A stretch of 64,000 nucleotides of DNA, from the NCBI RefSeq assembly GCF_001406815.1, contig NZ_CVRR01000008.1:1-64000 (forward strand), given 5' to 3'. Positions 9,337 through 19,037 of the stretch are shown here, in pieces (the first letter of the stretch is position 1; each line of letters begins with the position of its first letter). The notes beneath the pieces are model-generated. The model worked only from the letters and a program-made list of their open reading frames with translations. It ran no database searches and was not told where the DNA came from. The DNA comes from Roseburia faecis. GTDB taxonomy: Bacteria > Bacillota > Clostridia > Lachnospirales > Lachnospiraceae. The translations under genes and the position numbers were made by a program.

Positions 9337-9894
9337 ATGGAACGCAGACCGATGCCGGGAGAAAAATACCGGCACTTTAAAAATAAATTGTATCAGGTGA
9401 TTACCGTTGCAAAACATTCCGAGACAGGAGAAGAATTAGTGATCTATCAGGCATTGTATGGAGATTTCGGGGTGTATGCCAGACCACTATCCATGTTTGT
9501 AAGTGAGGTGGATCATGTGAAGTATCCGCAGGTGAGCCAGAAATATCGTTTTGAGCGTGTGGATGAACCGATGCCGGAAGCAAAGCAGGAGCCGCCTGTT
9601 ATGGAGCCGCCTGTTACGCAGCAGACAAAGACGATAGAAAATACCATAGAGCCGGACATGACACAAGCGGAAGTGGAACCAAAGCTTATGGAGTTTCTTG
9701 AAGCGGACAGTTTTGATCAAAAATATAATATTCTGACTTCCATGAGGGATGTCATCACAGATAGCATGATTGATACGATGGCGGTTGTGATGGATACCGT
9801 GATTCCGGAGGGAGATTTGGATAAGAGATATGACGATTTAAGGTATGTGATCCGGACCAGACAACAGTATGAATTTGCCAACCGGCTGCGCTGA
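9337..9894 (+). CDS. DUF1653 domain protein
   Basis: A 185-residue protein. Residues about 6-75 match the DUF1653 pattern ([15 protein letters not shown], then [18 protein letters not shown]), a small beta-rich domain of unknown role found widely in bacteria. The middle (about 85-110) is a Pro/Glu-rich linker with a duplicated EPPV unit, and the C-terminal 70 residues form a separate, probably helical region. The ATG at 9337 follows GAGGAGG; the in-frame GTG at 9322 overlaps that site. It converges on the CYTH gene with no gap between the two stop codons. Confidence 0.8.
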   Translation: MERRPMPGEKYRHFKNKLYQVITVAKHSETGEELVIYQALYGDFGVYARPLSMFVSEVDHVKYPQVSQKYRFERVDEPMPEAKQEPPVMEPPVTQQTKTIENTIEPDMTQAEVEPKLMEFLEADSFDQKYNILTSMRDVITDSMIDTMAVVMDTVIPEGDLDKRYDDLRYVIRTRQQYEFANRLR

Positions 9895-10347
9895 TTAGCG
9901 CAGTCCGTGCTGACTTAAATAACTGTTATGGTATTTTCCGGAATTGGTCACGTCTTCTCCGAACCAGTCCGGTGCGGTGAAGCGATCGGCTTCTTCTATG
10001 GAGTCAAATTCCACTTCTACGAGAGAAAGCGGAGCGAGATCTTTTTCAAAGATATCCAGTTCTGCAGTCAGATGATCGTTTAATGGAATCAGATAGCGGG
10101 TTTTTGCTATCAGAAGTCCGTCGATTTTTAAAAGCAGGTGTTCGTAGGCTTCTTTGGTGAGCGGTAGATTGTATTCTTCCCGCACCATAAGGCCTTCCCC
10201 TTTATAGGTGAGATAATAATCATCGTTGGAGCGGCGGATACGTACCACCGGTGCCGTACACAGGTATCCCTGTGCGATTTTTTTACTTTGATATTGTTCT
10301 AAGTGCTCAGGTAATGTTTTTACCAGATATTTTCGTTCGATTTCCAT
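9895..10347 (-). CDS. CYTH domain (triphosphate tunnel metalloenzyme) protein
   Basis: A 150-residue single-domain CYTH protein. The defining ExExK motif is at the N-terminus (E2, E4, K6 in MEIERKYLV), followed by basic and acidic tunnel residues (RIRR, TYKGEG, ELDIFE, VEVEF). Family members are inorganic tripolyphosphatases, thiamine triphosphatases or adenylate cyclases; short bacterial forms most often hydrolyse tripolyphosphate. It lies 13 bp after a LysR gene on the same strand, so it is probably the distal gene of a two-gene unit. The substrate is inferred, not shown. Confidence 0.88.
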   Translation of the reverse strand: MEIERKYLVKTLPEHLEQYQSKKIAQGYLCTAPVVRIRRSNDDYYLTYKGEGLMVREEYNLPLTKEAYEHLLLKIDGLLIAKTRYLIPLNDHLTAELDIFEKDLAPLSLVEVEFDSIEEADRFTAPDWFGEDVTNSGKYHNSYLSQHGLR

Positions 10348-10360
10348 TTTATAGAATTCC

Positions 10361-11236
10361 TCATTTAAAATAAGTTAATAGTTTTTGTACAGCGATACTT
10401 TGTGGTTTTCCACTGTCTTCTACGAGTGTGATCTGACGTTCCGGGATTTCTTCTTCTAACAGAATCTCATACACTTCCCCGCGTTCTACAGCGGGTCTGG
10501 CAATTCCTTCCGGGCAGAAACCGATGCCGAGATTACTGCGCACCATAGGAAGAATCTGGTCTGTCGTGGCAACTTCCATATCCGGAGAAAAACGCATATG
10601 GTTTTCATAGAAAAAGCGGATATACAGATCACTTGTTCCAGTGCCGGAAATCAGAGAAACAAAGGAATAATCTTCGAGTTCTTTCAGAGAACGCTTCCGG
10701 CTGGCGATTGCTTTGTAAGCACTGCCTCCGATGAGGATATCATGATAGCTGCGAAGTGCGGTTTTTCGCAGAGGCTTTCGGATTTCCAAAGGAGAGGTGA
10801 CCATGGCGATATCAACAAGTCCTTTTTCTAAGGCATCAATGGCCTGCGGGGTGGAATGATTGGAAATTTTCAGACGGACGTGCGGATAATCTTTATGAAA
10901 TTCCTGCAGTTTGTCTAAAAGGTACAGACGCATGGCGGTTTCACTGATGCCGATATTGATCTGCCCGCTTTCAAGGCTCTTGTTTTTGATAATTTCTTTT
11001 TCTCCATAGGTGAGCTGTTCAATTGCAATGGCAACGTGACGGAACAGGTGCTCGCCCTCGGTTGTCAGCTGAATCCCTTTGTGGGAACGGATCAGCAGTT
11101 TGCAGTCAAGCTCATTTTCCAGAATATTCATACAGCGGGTGATGTTGGGCTGGTTACTTCCGAGCATTTCTGCCGCGTTGGAAAAGCTTTTATAACGGGC
11201 AACATAATAGAAAATGCGGTAATAATCTAAAGTCAT
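10361..11236 (-). CDS. LysR family transcriptional regulator
   Basis: A 291-residue regulator. The winged helix-turn-helix covers about residues 1-62 (YKSFSNAAEMLGSNQPNITRCMNILENEL), and the LysR substrate-binding domain runs from about residue 90 (INIGISETAMRLYLLDKL). It binds DNA as a tetramer and senses a small molecule. It is followed by the CYTH gene and is divergent from a DJ-1/PfpI gene 145 bp away; LysR proteins often control a divergent neighbour, which makes that gene a reasonable but unproven target. Confidence 0.92.
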   Translation of the reverse strand: MTLDYYRIFYYVARYKSFSNAAEMLGSNQPNITRCMNILENELDCKLLIRSHKGIQLTTEGEHLFRHVAIAIEQLTYGEKEIIKNKSLESGQINIGISETAMRLYLLDKLQEFHKDYPHVRLKISNHSTPQAIDALEKGLVDIAMVTSPLEIRKPLRKTALRSYHDILIGGSAYKAIASRKRSLKELEDYSFVSLISGTGTSDLYIRFFYENHMRFSPDMEVATTDQILPMVRSNLGIGFCPEGIARPAVERGEVYEILLEEEIPERQITLVEDSGKPQSIAVQKLLTYFK

Positions 11237-11316
11237 GATATTCCCTCCTCATAAACTATCGAAAGTATAATACAAAAATGGCAGGTGAGTCAAATGGAAA
11301 TCCTCCGATTGTGTGC

Positions 11317-11345
11317 TTGTCGTTTTTGTAAGAAATTGCTACAAT
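11317..11345 (+). promoter_or_regulatory. Promoter of the DJ-1/PfpI gene
   Basis: TTGTCG (11317-11322), a 17-bp spacer and TACAAT (11340-11345), 37 bp before the chosen start. It lies in the LysR/DJ-1 divergent region, where a LysR-type operator would be expected. Confidence 0.65.
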
Positions 11346-11381
11346 AGATTATAGCAATTACCGAAAAGGAGAATGATAAAT

Positions 11382-11930
11382 ATGAGCAGACTTGGAATTT
11401 TTATTGCAGACGGATGTGAAGAAGTAGAAGCACTGACGGTTGTGGATATTGTGCGCCGTGCAAAACTTGAAATTGACATGATTTCCATCAACGGAACAAA
11501 GCAGGTGACCAGTTCCCGCAATGTGACATTTATGACAGACACGACAAAAGAGGAGGCTGACTTTTCCGCTTATGACGGGATCATTCTGCCGGGCGGTATG
11601 CCGGGAACGGTTCATCTGGGAGAAGATGATACGGTCAGTCAGGTGATCCGTGAGTTTGCAAAAGAAGGAAAACTTGTTGCGGCAATCTGTGCAGCACCGA
11701 GTGTGCTGGGACAGGCCGGAATTTTAAATGGGAAGAAAACTGCGTGTCATCCGGGATTTGAAGAAAAACTGACCGGAGCAGAAGTATTCTTTTCCCCGGT
11801 AGTATGTGATGGAAATGTGATTACAAGCCGCGGCATGGGAACTGCCGTACCGTTTGGTCTTGCAGTTGCCCGTTATTTTACCGATGATGCAACCATAGAA
11901 CATGTAAAAGCCGGACTTGTATACGCATAA
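11382..11930 (+). CDS. DJ-1/PfpI family protein
   Basis: A 182-residue protein of the DJ-1/ThiJ subgroup. The nucleophile elbow is AAICAAPSVL with Cys103, and the family segments GCEEVEA (residues 11-17) and ILPGGMPG (68-75) are present. Members act as deglycases, chaperones or oxidative-stress sensors; the exact role is open. I start at 11382, about ten bases after AAGGAG; an in-frame ATG three codons earlier sits too close to that site. It is monocistronic and divergent from the LysR gene. Confidence 0.9.
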   Translation: MSRLGIFIADGCEEVEALTVVDIVRRAKLEIDMISINGTKQVTSSRNVTFMTDTTKEEADFSAYDGIILPGGMPGTVHLGEDDTVSQVIREFAKEGKLVAAICAAPSVLGQAGILNGKKTACHPGFEEKLTGAEVFFSPVVCDGNVITSRGMGTAVPFGLAVARYFTDDATIEHVKAGLVYA

Positions 11931-11947
11931 ACAGGTTCCAGAAATTG

Positions 11948-12020
11948 TCAGCTTTTTGTTCTCATAATTCCTCTGGTTCTGGTCACACTATACTCAGGCA
12001 CATGAGAACAGCAAGTTGAC
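11948..12020. repeat. Long imperfect inverted repeat between DJ-1 and SASP genes
   Basis: Two 19-bp arms (11948-11966 and 12002-12020) match with three mismatches, sharing a nine-base core TGTTCTCAT/ATGAGAACA. The interval contains TCATAA and CACTATA 18 bp apart, which loosely resembles a sigma-G promoter. A terminator-like hairpin follows before the SASP gene. Confidence 0.4.
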
Positions 12021-12024
12021 CCCA

Positions 12025-12066
12025 AAAGCCGACCTGCCTTCTTGTGTGCAGGCCGGCTTTTTTTAT
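12025..12066 (+). terminator. Terminator between DJ-1 and SASP genes
   Basis: A 13-bp stem with one internal mismatch (12025-12037 with 12048-12060), followed by an unbroken T run to 12064. It ends only about 35 bp before the SASP start codon. Confidence 0.8.
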
Positions 12067-12098
12067 GCAGGCATATAAAATACAGGAGGTGAAGAACT

Positions 12099-12314
12099 AT
12101 GGCAGGTAACAACAATTCATCAAGCGGTACAAACCGTATGGCAGTACCGGAGGCAAAGGACGCAATGAAGCGTTTTAAGGAAGAGGTTGCAAGCGAGCTT
12201 GGAGTACCTTTAAAAGATGGATACAATGGGGATCTGACTTCCAAACAGGCAGGTTCTATTGGTGGAGAAATGGTCAAGAAGATGATCATGAAGCAGGAAG
12301 AACAGATGAAATAA
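12099..12314 (+). CDS. Alpha/beta-type small acid-soluble spore protein
   Basis: A 71-residue SASP. The two family signatures are visible: KEEVASELGVPLKDGYNGDL in the middle, and SKQAGSIGGEMVKKMI near the end. These proteins coat and protect DNA in the spore core and are degraded by the Gpr protease at germination; the usual Gpr site is in the first signature. The ribosome binding site AGGAGGTG is near perfect. Expression is normally by sigma-G in the forespore; I could not place a convincing sigma-G promoter between the upstream hairpin and the ATG. A terminator follows. Confidence 0.95.
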   Translation: MAGNNNSSSGTNRMAVPEAKDAMKRFKEEVASELGVPLKDGYNGDLTSKQAGSIGGEMVKKMIMKQEEQMK

Positions 12315-12333
12315 GGACTTTCTGCCGGAAAAC

Positions 12334-12373
12334 AAAACAGCGTATGGCTTTTGACAGGCCATACGCTGTTTTT
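12334..12373 (+). terminator. Terminator of the SASP gene
   Basis: An 11-bp perfect stem CAGCGTATGGC/GCCATACGCTG (12338-12348 with 12358-12368), flanked by A4 and T5. Confidence 0.92.
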
Positions 12374-12395
12374 ATTATAGGAAATAAAAAAACAC

Positions 12396-12425
12396 TTGGC
12401 AAATATGTATTTCGTATGCTATAAT
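12396..12425 (+). promoter_or_regulatory. Promoter of tig
   Basis: TTGGCA (12396-12401), an 18-bp spacer and TATAAT (12420-12425) with an extended TGC element. The leader before tig is about 90 nt. Confidence 0.8.
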
Positions 12426-12523
12426 GCTTAAATGACTGTGGTGGTCGTAGTATGCCTGTTTGTACCATCACGGAAAAATAGATCGTACATGGAATTGATA
12501 TATATAAGGAGGAAACAATTAAG

Positions 12524-13861
12524 ATGAGTGTACAGGTTGAAAATTTAGAGAAGAATATGGCGAAACTTACCATCGAGGTTTCAGCAGAGGATCTGGAGAA
12601 AGCACTTGAGTCAGCTTACCAGAAGCAGAAGAAGCAGATCAGTGTTCCGGGATTCCGTAAAGGAAAAGTTCCGAGAGCCATGATCGAGAAGATGTATGGA
12701 GTTGACGTATTCTATGAGGATGCAGCAAACGCTCTGATGCAGCAGAATTATGCAGCAGCTGTTGACGAAAGCGGAATTGATATTGTGTCACGTCCGACCG
12801 TTGACGTTGTACAGATTGAAAAGGGCAAGCCTTTTATTTTCACAGCTGAAGTTGCTGTAAAGCCTGAAGTTACACTTGGCAAATACATGGGAGTGACCGT
12901 TACAAAGATCGATACTTCTGTATCCGATGAAGAAGTAGACGAAGCTCTGGAAAAAGAACGCAATAACAATGCAAGAACCATCAATGTAACAGACAGACCA
13001 GTTGCACAGGGAGATACCGCTGTGATCGATTTTGAAGGATTTGTAGACGGTGTTGCATTTGAGGGCGGTAAGGGAGAAAATCATTCATTAGAGATCGGTT
13101 CCCACACCTTTATTGATACATTTGAGGATCAGCTGGTTGGAAAGAATGTTGGCGATGAAGTAGATGTAAATGTTACTTTCCCGGAGCAGTATCAGGCTGC
13201 TGATCTGGCAGGAAAGCCGGCTACATTCAAGGTTAAGATCAACGAGATCAAAGCAAAGGAACTTCCGGAGCTTGATGATGAGTTCGCAAAGGATGTATCT
13301 GAGTTTGATACATTAGCTGAGTACAAGGAAAGCTTAAAGAAAGACTTGGAGAAGAAGAAACAGGATGAAGCAAAGCGTACAAAAGAAGACGAAGCCATCC
13401 AGAAGATCATTGACAAGTCAAAGATGGAGATTCCGGAGGCAATGATCGATACACAGTGTGAGACAATGATCGAGGAATTCGCTCAGAGAATCGCACAGAG
13501 CGGTCTTTCCATGGATCAGTACTTACAGTTCTCCGGTCTTACCGTAGACGGATTAAAGGAGCAGGTTCGTCCGGAAGCTCTTACCCGTATCCAGAGCAGT
13601 CTCGTATTAGAGCAGATCGCTAAGGAAGAAAACATCGAAGTATCTGATGCAGATGTAGATGCAGAGATCGAGAAGATGGCAAAGAATTACGGTATGGAAG
13701 CTGATAAGCTCAAAGAGTACATGGGCGAAGGCGAGAAAGAATCCATGAAGAGAGAACTTGCCATCACAAAGGCAGTTGAACTGATCATGGACAACATCAA
13801 AGAAAGAGCAAAGGCTAAGACAAAGAAAGAAAAAGAAGCTGAGGCAGAAGCAGAGGCTTAA
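12524..13861 (+). CDS. tig: Trigger factor
   Basis: A 445-residue ribosome-associated chaperone and peptidyl-prolyl isomerase. The ribosome-docking signature GFRKGKVP is at residues 43-50, the FKBP-type isomerase domain spans about 155-245 (VIDFEGFVDGVAFEGG, then SHTFIDTFEDQLVG), and the helical substrate-binding arms make up the C-terminal half. The tail is Lys/Glu/Ala rich. It has a strong promoter and a GGAGG site. tig-clpP-clpX is a conserved order across Firmicutes; here a hairpin separates tig from clpP. A second, lipid-anchored protein of the same fold is encoded at 30.4 kb. Confidence 0.97.
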   Translation: MSVQVENLEKNMAKLTIEVSAEDLEKALESAYQKQKKQISVPGFRKGKVPRAMIEKMYGVDVFYEDAANALMQQNYAAAVDESGIDIVSRPTVDVVQIEKGKPFIFTAEVAVKPEVTLGKYMGVTVTKIDTSVSDEEVDEALEKERNNNARTINVTDRPVAQGDTAVIDFEGFVDGVAFEGGKGENHSLEIGSHTFIDTFEDQLVGKNVGDEVDVNVTFPEQYQAADLAGKPATFKVKINEIKAKELPELDDEFAKDVSEFDTLAEYKESLKKDLEKKKQDEAKRTKEDEAIQKIIDKSKMEIPEAMIDTQCETMIEEFAQRIAQSGLSMDQYLQFSGLTVDGLKEQVRPEALTRIQSSLVLEQIAKEENIEVSDADVDAEIEKMAKNYGMEADKLKEYMGEGEKESMKRELAITKAVELIMDNIKERAKAKTKKEKEAEAEAEA

Positions 13862-13884
13862 TATTGAAAACTACGACAGAGAAG

Positions 13885-13917
13885 GACTGGTCTGGGAGAA
13901 TACCAGACCGGTCTTTT
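13885..13917 (+). terminator. Terminator between tig and clpP
   Basis: An 11-bp stem GACTGGTCTGG/CCAGACCGGTC with one wobble pair, then TTTTGTT. The T tract is modest, so some read-through into clpP is likely. Confidence 0.75.
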
Positions 13918-13972
13918 GTTCATTGAGGTGCATCGCAGGATGCATGTAATAAATACAGGAGGCGATTTTTCT

Positions 13973-14554
13973 ATGAGTTTAGTACCTTATGTCATTGAAC
14001 AGACCAGCAGGGGCGAGAGAAATTATGATATTTATTCCCGTCTGTTAAAAGACAGAATTATCTTTTTAGGGGAAGAAGTAAATGAGACAACCGCAAGTCT
14101 TGTTGTTGCACAGCTTCTGTTTCTGGAATCGGAAGATCCGAACAAGGATATTCAGTTATATATCAATTCTCCGGGTGGAATGGTTACTGCCGGTATGGCA
14201 ATTTATGACACCATGCAGTATATCAAATGTGATGTATCAACCATCTGTATCGGACTGGCAGCCAGCATGGGTGCGTTTCTTCTGGCTGGTGGTACAAAGG
14301 GAAAACGTTTTGCACTCCCTAATTCAGAAATCATGATTCATCAGCCTTCCGGTGGTGCAAAAGGACAGGCAACAGAGATTCAGATTGCGGCAGAGAATAT
14401 TTTAAAGACAAAGAAACGTTTGAATGAAATTCTTGCTGCAAACACCGGTAAGCCATATGAGACAATTGCAGCAGATACGGAACGTGACAATTATATGTCC
14501 GCGCAGGAAGCTGCAGATTACGGCTTGATCGATGGAGTGATCACGAATAGATAG
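13973..14554 (+). CDS. clpP: ATP-dependent Clp protease proteolytic subunit
   Basis: A 193-residue serine protease subunit that forms a double heptameric barrel and degrades proteins unfolded by ClpX or ClpC. The catalytic triad is visible as Ser98 (GLAASMGAF), His123 (MIHQPSGG) and Asp172. I place the start at 13973, where ACAGGAGGCG precedes the ATG; the upstream in-frame extension has no ribosome binding site and is not conserved in ClpP. The next gene, clpX, encodes its partner. Confidence 0.97.
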   Translation: MSLVPYVIEQTSRGERNYDIYSRLLKDRIIFLGEEVNETTASLVVAQLLFLESEDPNKDIQLYINSPGGMVTAGMAIYDTMQYIKCDVSTICIGLAASMGAFLLAGGTKGKRFALPNSEIMIHQPSGGAKGQATEIQIAAENILKTKKRLNEILAANTGKPYETIAADTERDNYMSAQEAADYGLIDGVITNR

Positions 14555-14564
14555 TTATGTGGAA

Positions 14565-14592
14565 ACCTCCGGTCATTGCCGGAGGTATTTTT
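14565..14592 (+). terminator. Hairpin between clpP and clpX
   Basis: An 8-bp stem ACCTCCGG/CCGGAGGT, loop TCATTG, then A and five T. Because clpX starts 23 bp later with no clear promoter in between, it probably attenuates rather than stops clpX transcription. Confidence 0.75.
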
Positions 14593-14614
14593 CATTTATA
14601 GGAGTAAATAAATT

Positions 14615-15901
14615 ATGGCAGGAAAGAATGATGGCAAAATCCGCTGCTCTTTTTGCGGAAAAACACAGGATCAGGTCGGAAGAATGATTTCAGGTCCAAA
14701 TGGTGCATTTATCTGTGATGAGTGTGTAGATATCTGCGCAGAGATCATTGAGGAAGAGAATCTGGAAGAAAAAGCTCCGGCTTCTGCAAAGGAAGAAATC
14801 AATCTGATTAAACCGGAAGAAATGAAGGCGTTTCTGGACGATTATGTAATCGGGCAGGATCAGGCAAAAAAGGTACTTTCGGTTGCGGTATACAATCATT
14901 ATAAGAGAGTGCTTGCAGATCAGGAAAATGATGTGGAACTTCAGAAAAGCAATATTCTGATGCTGGGACCGACCGGTTCCGGAAAGACGCTTCTGGCGCA
15001 GACACTTGCCCGTGTACTTAATGTACCGTTTGCAATTGCAGATGCCACGACACTGACAGAGGCCGGTTATGTGGGAGAGGATGTAGAGAACATTCTTTTG
15101 AAGCTGATTCAGGCTGCAGATTATGATGTGGAGCGTGCACAGCACGGCATTATCTATATTGACGAGATCGATAAGATCACAAAGAAATCGGAGAATGTAT
15201 CCATCACGAGAGACGTATCCGGAGAGGGTGTTCAGCAGGCATTACTTAAGATTCTGGAAGGAACGGTTGCATCGGTTCCGCCACAGGGAGGACGTAAACA
15301 TCCGCAGCAGGAACTGATTCCGATTGATACAACAAATATTCTGTTTATTTGCGGCGGAGCATTTGATGGTCTGGAGAAAATTGTAGAGGCACGTATGGAC
15401 GCTTCTGCGATCGGATTTAATGCAGAGGTGAAGTCAAAGTCTGACATCAATGTGGGGGATGCATTTAAGCGTGCACTGCCACAGGATTTTGTGAAGTTTG
15501 GACTGATTCCGGAGTTTATCGGACGTGTGCCGATTACCGTATCTTTAGATTCGCTGGATCGCGACGCATTGATCCGTATTTTAAAAGAGCCAAAGAATTC
15601 TCTGATCAAACAGTATACCAGACTTCTGGAACTGGATGGGGTAGGACTGGAATTTGAGGACAGCGCAATTGAAGCAATTGCAGATAAGGCATTAGAGCGT
15701 AAAACCGGAGCACGTGGACTGCGTGCCATCATGGAAGCGGTAATGCTGGATCTGATGTATCGTGTCCCATCGGATGATTCCATCAGCAAGTGTGTGGTAG
15801 ATAAAAAGATGGTGGAAAACAATCTTGCTTTAGATGGAGAAGAGATTCTTGGAATTGAGCAGGACCCGAAGAAAGAAGTAAAAGAAGAACTTGCTTCATA
15901 A
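14615..15901 (+). CDS. clpX: ATP-dependent Clp protease ATPase subunit ClpX
   Basis: A 428-residue AAA+ unfoldase. The N-terminal zinc-binding domain has Cys11, Cys14, Cys34 and Cys37. Walker A GPTGSGKT is at 118-125, Walker B is [10 protein letters not shown], and the ClpP-docking loop region follows. It recognises tagged substrates and feeds them to ClpP. It lies 60 bp after clpP and 39 bp before lon, giving a proteolysis cluster. All key motifs are intact. Confidence 0.97.
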   Translation: MAGKNDGKIRCSFCGKTQDQVGRMISGPNGAFICDECVDICAEIIEEENLEEKAPASAKEEINLIKPEEMKAFLDDYVIGQDQAKKVLSVAVYNHYKRVLADQENDVELQKSNILMLGPTGSGKTLLAQTLARVLNVPFAIADATTLTEAGYVGEDVENILLKLIQAADYDVERAQHGIIYIDEIDKITKKSENVSITRDVSGEGVQQALLKILEGTVASVPPQGGRKHPQQELIPIDTTNILFICGGAFDGLEKIVEARMDASAIGFNAEVKSKSDINVGDAFKRALPQDFVKFGLIPEFIGRVPITVSLDSLDRDALIRILKEPKNSLIKQYTRLLELDGVGLEFEDSAIEAIADKALERKTGARGLRAIMEAVMLDLMYRVPSDDSISKCVVDKKMVENNLALDGEEILGIEQDPKKEVKEELAS

Positions 15902-15940
15902 AAAGACCGGATGCGTCTGGAAATATAGGAGCAGATACAA

Positions 15941-18256
15941 GTGGAAGATAAAATATTGACAATTCCGGCAGTGGCACTGCGGGGAATGACGATTTTGCCG
16001 GGCATGGTGGCTCATTTTGATATCAGCAGGGACAAATCCCTGCGTGCTGTCGAGGAAGCCATGAAAGGAGACCAGAAGCTTTTTATCGTCACACAAAAAG
16101 ATACAGAGAAAGAAGATCCTCAGGGAGAAGATCTGTATGAAGTGGGGCTTCTGGCTGTGGTTCGTCAGGTCGTAAAATTACAGAAAAATATTATGCGTGT
16201 ACTGATCGAAGGAATCGGGCGCGCAGAGATATATGAATATACACAGACAGCCGATTATATGCAAGCGCGTGTGATCGTGTATGATCAGGAAGACGATGAA
16301 CAGCTTCCGGAGCAGGCAAAGTCTGCAATGCTTTTGAGTGTGCAGGAAACGTTTGCAAAATATGCAAGAGTACATGGCAAAATCGGGCAGGATGTGATGC
16401 GCCAGGTTCAGGAAGAGACGGATCTTTTAAAACTTCTTGATTATGTGGGAAACAGCCTTGTAATCAGTTATAAAAAGAAACAGAAACTGTTAGAGGCTGT
16501 CACGCTGACAGCACGTTATGAGGCGGTGCTTTCTTCTTTGCTGCAGGAGACAGAGATTCTGGCTTTAAAGCGTGATTTCCAGAAAAAAGTGCAGGAACAT
16601 GTGGATAAAAACCAGAAAGATTACCTGCTTCGGGAGCAGATGCAGGTAATCCGGGAAGAGCTGGGAGAATCCAATACAGAAACCGATGCACAGGAGTATG
16701 AAAAGAAACTGCAGGAACTTCAGGCTTCCGGGGAAGTGAAAGCAAGAATTCATAAGGAGATTGAGCGTTTTCAGGGAATTTCAGGAAATTCATCCGAGAG
16801 TACGGTAAGCCGTGGTTATATCGAAACCTTACTGGAACTTCCGTGGGATGCAGTATCGGAGGATAACAAAGACTTAAAGCATGCGCAGAAGATCCTGGAT
16901 GAGGATCATTACGGTCTCGAAAAGGTAAAGGAACGTATTCTGGAATTTCTTGCAGTCCGTAATCTGACCGGAAAGGGAGAGAGCCCGATTATTTGTCTGG
17001 TGGGGCCTCCGGGAACTGGAAAAACTAGCATTGCGCGTTCGATTGCCCGTGCGCTGGATAAAAAATATGTTCGTATTTCACTCGGAGGTGTGCGGGATGA
17101 AGCGGAGATTCGCGGACACCGCAGAACCTATGTGGGAGCAATGCCGGGAAGAATCGTCAATGGACTGCGGATGGCGGGAGTCAAAAATCCACTGATGCTG
17201 CTGGATGAAATTGACAAGATGAGCAGCGATTATAAGGGAGATACAGCTTCTGCCATGCTGGAAGTGCTTGACTCGGAACAGAATCATAAATTCCGGGATC
17301 ACTATGTAGAGCTTCCGGTGGATCTGTCCGAGGTACTGTTTATTGCAAGTGCCAATTCCATGCAGGATATTCCGGGACCGCTTCTGGATCGTATGGAAAT
17401 TATAGAGGTTAGCAGTTATACGGAAAACGAAAAGTTCCATATTGCAAAGGATCATCTGCTGGCGAAACAGTTTGAAAAAAACGGAGTTGCAGATGGCAAA
17501 CTAAAGATTACGGACAAAGCGCTGCGAATGGTGATTTCTTCTTATACCAGAGAAGCAGGTGTACGTTCTCTCGAACGGCAGATCGGAGAAATCTGCCGCA
17601 AAGCAGCCCGCAGAATCTACGAGGGCGATGAGAAAATGATTCGTGTAACCGGCACAAATCTGGAAGATTTTCTCGGAAAACCGAAATATCGTCCGGAGAA
17701 GAAAAACAAAAAGAATGAAGTAGGCATTGTGCGCGGTCTGGCATGGACCAGTGTGGGTGGTGTAACTTTAGAGATTGAGGTGAATCTGATGCCGGGCAAG
17801 GGCAGTGTGGTGTTGACGGGAAAACTCGGAGACGTCATGAAAGAGTCTGCACAGACCGGAATCAGTTATATTCGGTCCATCAGTGAAGATTACCATATTG
17901 ATCCGGAATTTTTCCAGAAACATGACATCCATATCCATGTTCCGGAAGGTGCGGTTCCAAAAGACGGACCGTCTGCCGGAATTACCATGGCAACCGCAAT
18001 TCTTTCTGCGGTCACCGGGAAGCCGGTACGGGCAGATGTTGCCATGACAGGGGAAATTACACTGCGCGGACGTGTACTTCCGATTGGCGGATTAAAAGAG
18101 AAATTGCTTGCGGCAAAGAATGCCGGAATGAAGACGGTCTGTATTCCAAAAGAGAATGAACAGGATCTTGCCGAAATTTCGGAAGAGATCGTTGGAGATA
18201 TGGAGATCATACCGGTAGAACATATGGATCAGGTAATTAAGGCTGCATTTGTATAA
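15941..18256 (+). CDS. lon: ATP-dependent protease Lon
   Basis: A 771-residue soluble LonA protease. The N-terminal substrate-binding domain (1-200) is followed by a coiled-coil segment, Walker A GPPGTGKT at 355-362, and the protease domain with the Ser678-Lys721 dyad ([16 protein letters not shown]). It degrades damaged and regulatory proteins. It starts with GTG at 15941, preceded by TAGGAG about ten bases upstream; the conserved Lon N-terminus begins there. The order clpP-clpX-lon-ysxC is conserved in Firmicutes. Confidence 0.96.
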   Translation: MEDKILTIPAVALRGMTILPGMVAHFDISRDKSLRAVEEAMKGDQKLFIVTQKDTEKEDPQGEDLYEVGLLAVVRQVVKLQKNIMRVLIEGIGRAEIYEYTQTADYMQARVIVYDQEDDEQLPEQAKSAMLLSVQETFAKYARVHGKIGQDVMRQVQEETDLLKLLDYVGNSLVISYKKKQKLLEAVTLTARYEAVLSSLLQETEILALKRDFQKKVQEHVDKNQKDYLLREQMQVIREELGESNTETDAQEYEKKLQELQASGEVKARIHKEIERFQGISGNSSESTVSRGYIETLLELPWDAVSEDNKDLKHAQKILDEDHYGLEKVKERILEFLAVRNLTGKGESPIICLVGPPGTGKTSIARSIARALDKKYVRISLGGVRDEAEIRGHRRTYVGAMPGRIVNGLRMAGVKNPLMLLDEIDKMSSDYKGDTASAMLEVLDSEQNHKFRDHYVELPVDLSEVLFIASANSMQDIPGPLLDRMEIIEVSSYTENEKFHIAKDHLLAKQFEKNGVADGKLKITDKALRMVISSYTREAGVRSLERQIGEICRKAARRIYEGDEKMIRVTGTNLEDFLGKPKYRPEKKNKKNEVGIVRGLAWTSVGGVTLEIEVNLMPGKGSVVLTGKLGDVMKESAQTGISYIRSISEDYHIDPEFFQKHDIHIHVPEGAVPKDGPSAGITMATAILSAVTGKPVRADVAMTGEITLRGRVLPIGGLKEKLLAAKNAGMKTVCIPKENEQDLAEISEEIVGDMEIIPVEHMDQVIKAAFV

Positions 18257-18289
18257 TGCAGCCCAAATTCTTTTTGCAGGAGAATAAAT

Positions 18290-19036
18290 ATGATTATCAA
18301 AAATGTGAATTTGGAGACAGTTTGTGGAATTACAAGTGCGATTCCGGACAACCTATTGGATGAAGTGGCTTTTGCCGGAAAATCCAATGTGGGAAAGTCA
18401 TCGCTGATCAATGCGCTGATGAACCGGAAATCGCTTGCGCGTACTTCTTCCCAGCCGGGAAAAACGCAGACCATAAATTTTTACAATGTCAATGAGGCAA
18501 TGTATCTGGTGGACTTGCCGGGATACGGATACGCAAATGCAAATATTGAGATTAAGGCGAAATGGGGACAGATGATCGAAAATTATCTGCATACATCCAA
18601 ACGGCTGAAAGCAGTTTTTCTTCTGATTGATATCCGTCATGAACCGTCGGAAAATGATCAGATGATGTATGAGTGGATGGTTCATCAGGGATTTGCGCCA
18701 ATCATCATTGCAACAAAATCGGACAAATTAAAAAAGATGCAAATCCTGCAACATGTGCAAATGATAAAGGATATCCTGCAAGTAGAGCCGGGAACGATCG
18801 TTATTCCGTTTTCTGCGGAGTCAAAACAGGGCCGGGAAGAAATCTGGCAGATTGTAGAATCCGTTATTGAACTTCCGCAAGGGTACATCGAGGCGGAAAA
18901 TGCCAAAAGAGAGGCAAAACAAAAGCAGCCGGCACCGCAGGAACCGAAGAAAAAAGAGCGCTGGAAAAAGACAGACCGCCCGGTAGCCAAAAAGACACTT
19001 CGAAAAGAACAGAAAAAGAAAGTGAAAAAAAAGTAG
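18290..19036 (+). CDS. ysxC: Ribosome biogenesis GTPase YsxC/YihA (EngB)
   Basis: A 248-residue GTPase needed for large-subunit assembly. G1 is GKSNVGKS (residues 30-37), G3 is DLPGYGYA, G4 TKSD. The core ends near residue 200. Beyond it lies an unusually long, very basic tail of about 45 residues (KKKERWKKTDRPVAKKTLRK, then a poly-Lys end) absent from the roughly 195-residue standard form; it could increase rRNA affinity. It follows lon by 33 bp. The zinc-transporter gene begins one base after its stop, so the two are probably co-transcribed. Confidence 0.94.
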   Translation: MIIKNVNLETVCGITSAIPDNLLDEVAFAGKSNVGKSSLINALMNRKSLARTSSQPGKTQTINFYNVNEAMYLVDLPGYGYANANIEIKAKWGQMIENYLHTSKRLKAVFLLIDIRHEPSENDQMMYEWMVHQGFAPIIIATKSDKLKKMQILQHVQMIKDILQVEPGTIVIPFSAESKQGREEIWQIVESVIELPQGYIEAENAKREAKQKQPAPQEPKKKERWKKTDRPVAKKTLRKEQKKKVKKK

Positions 19037-19037
19037 A

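Noticed and set aside
9885-9905. Palindrome at the convergent DUF1653/CYTH stop codons as a terminator
   Set aside because: The stem CTGCGCT/AGCGCAG is only 7 bp and no T run follows on either strand, so I do not call it.
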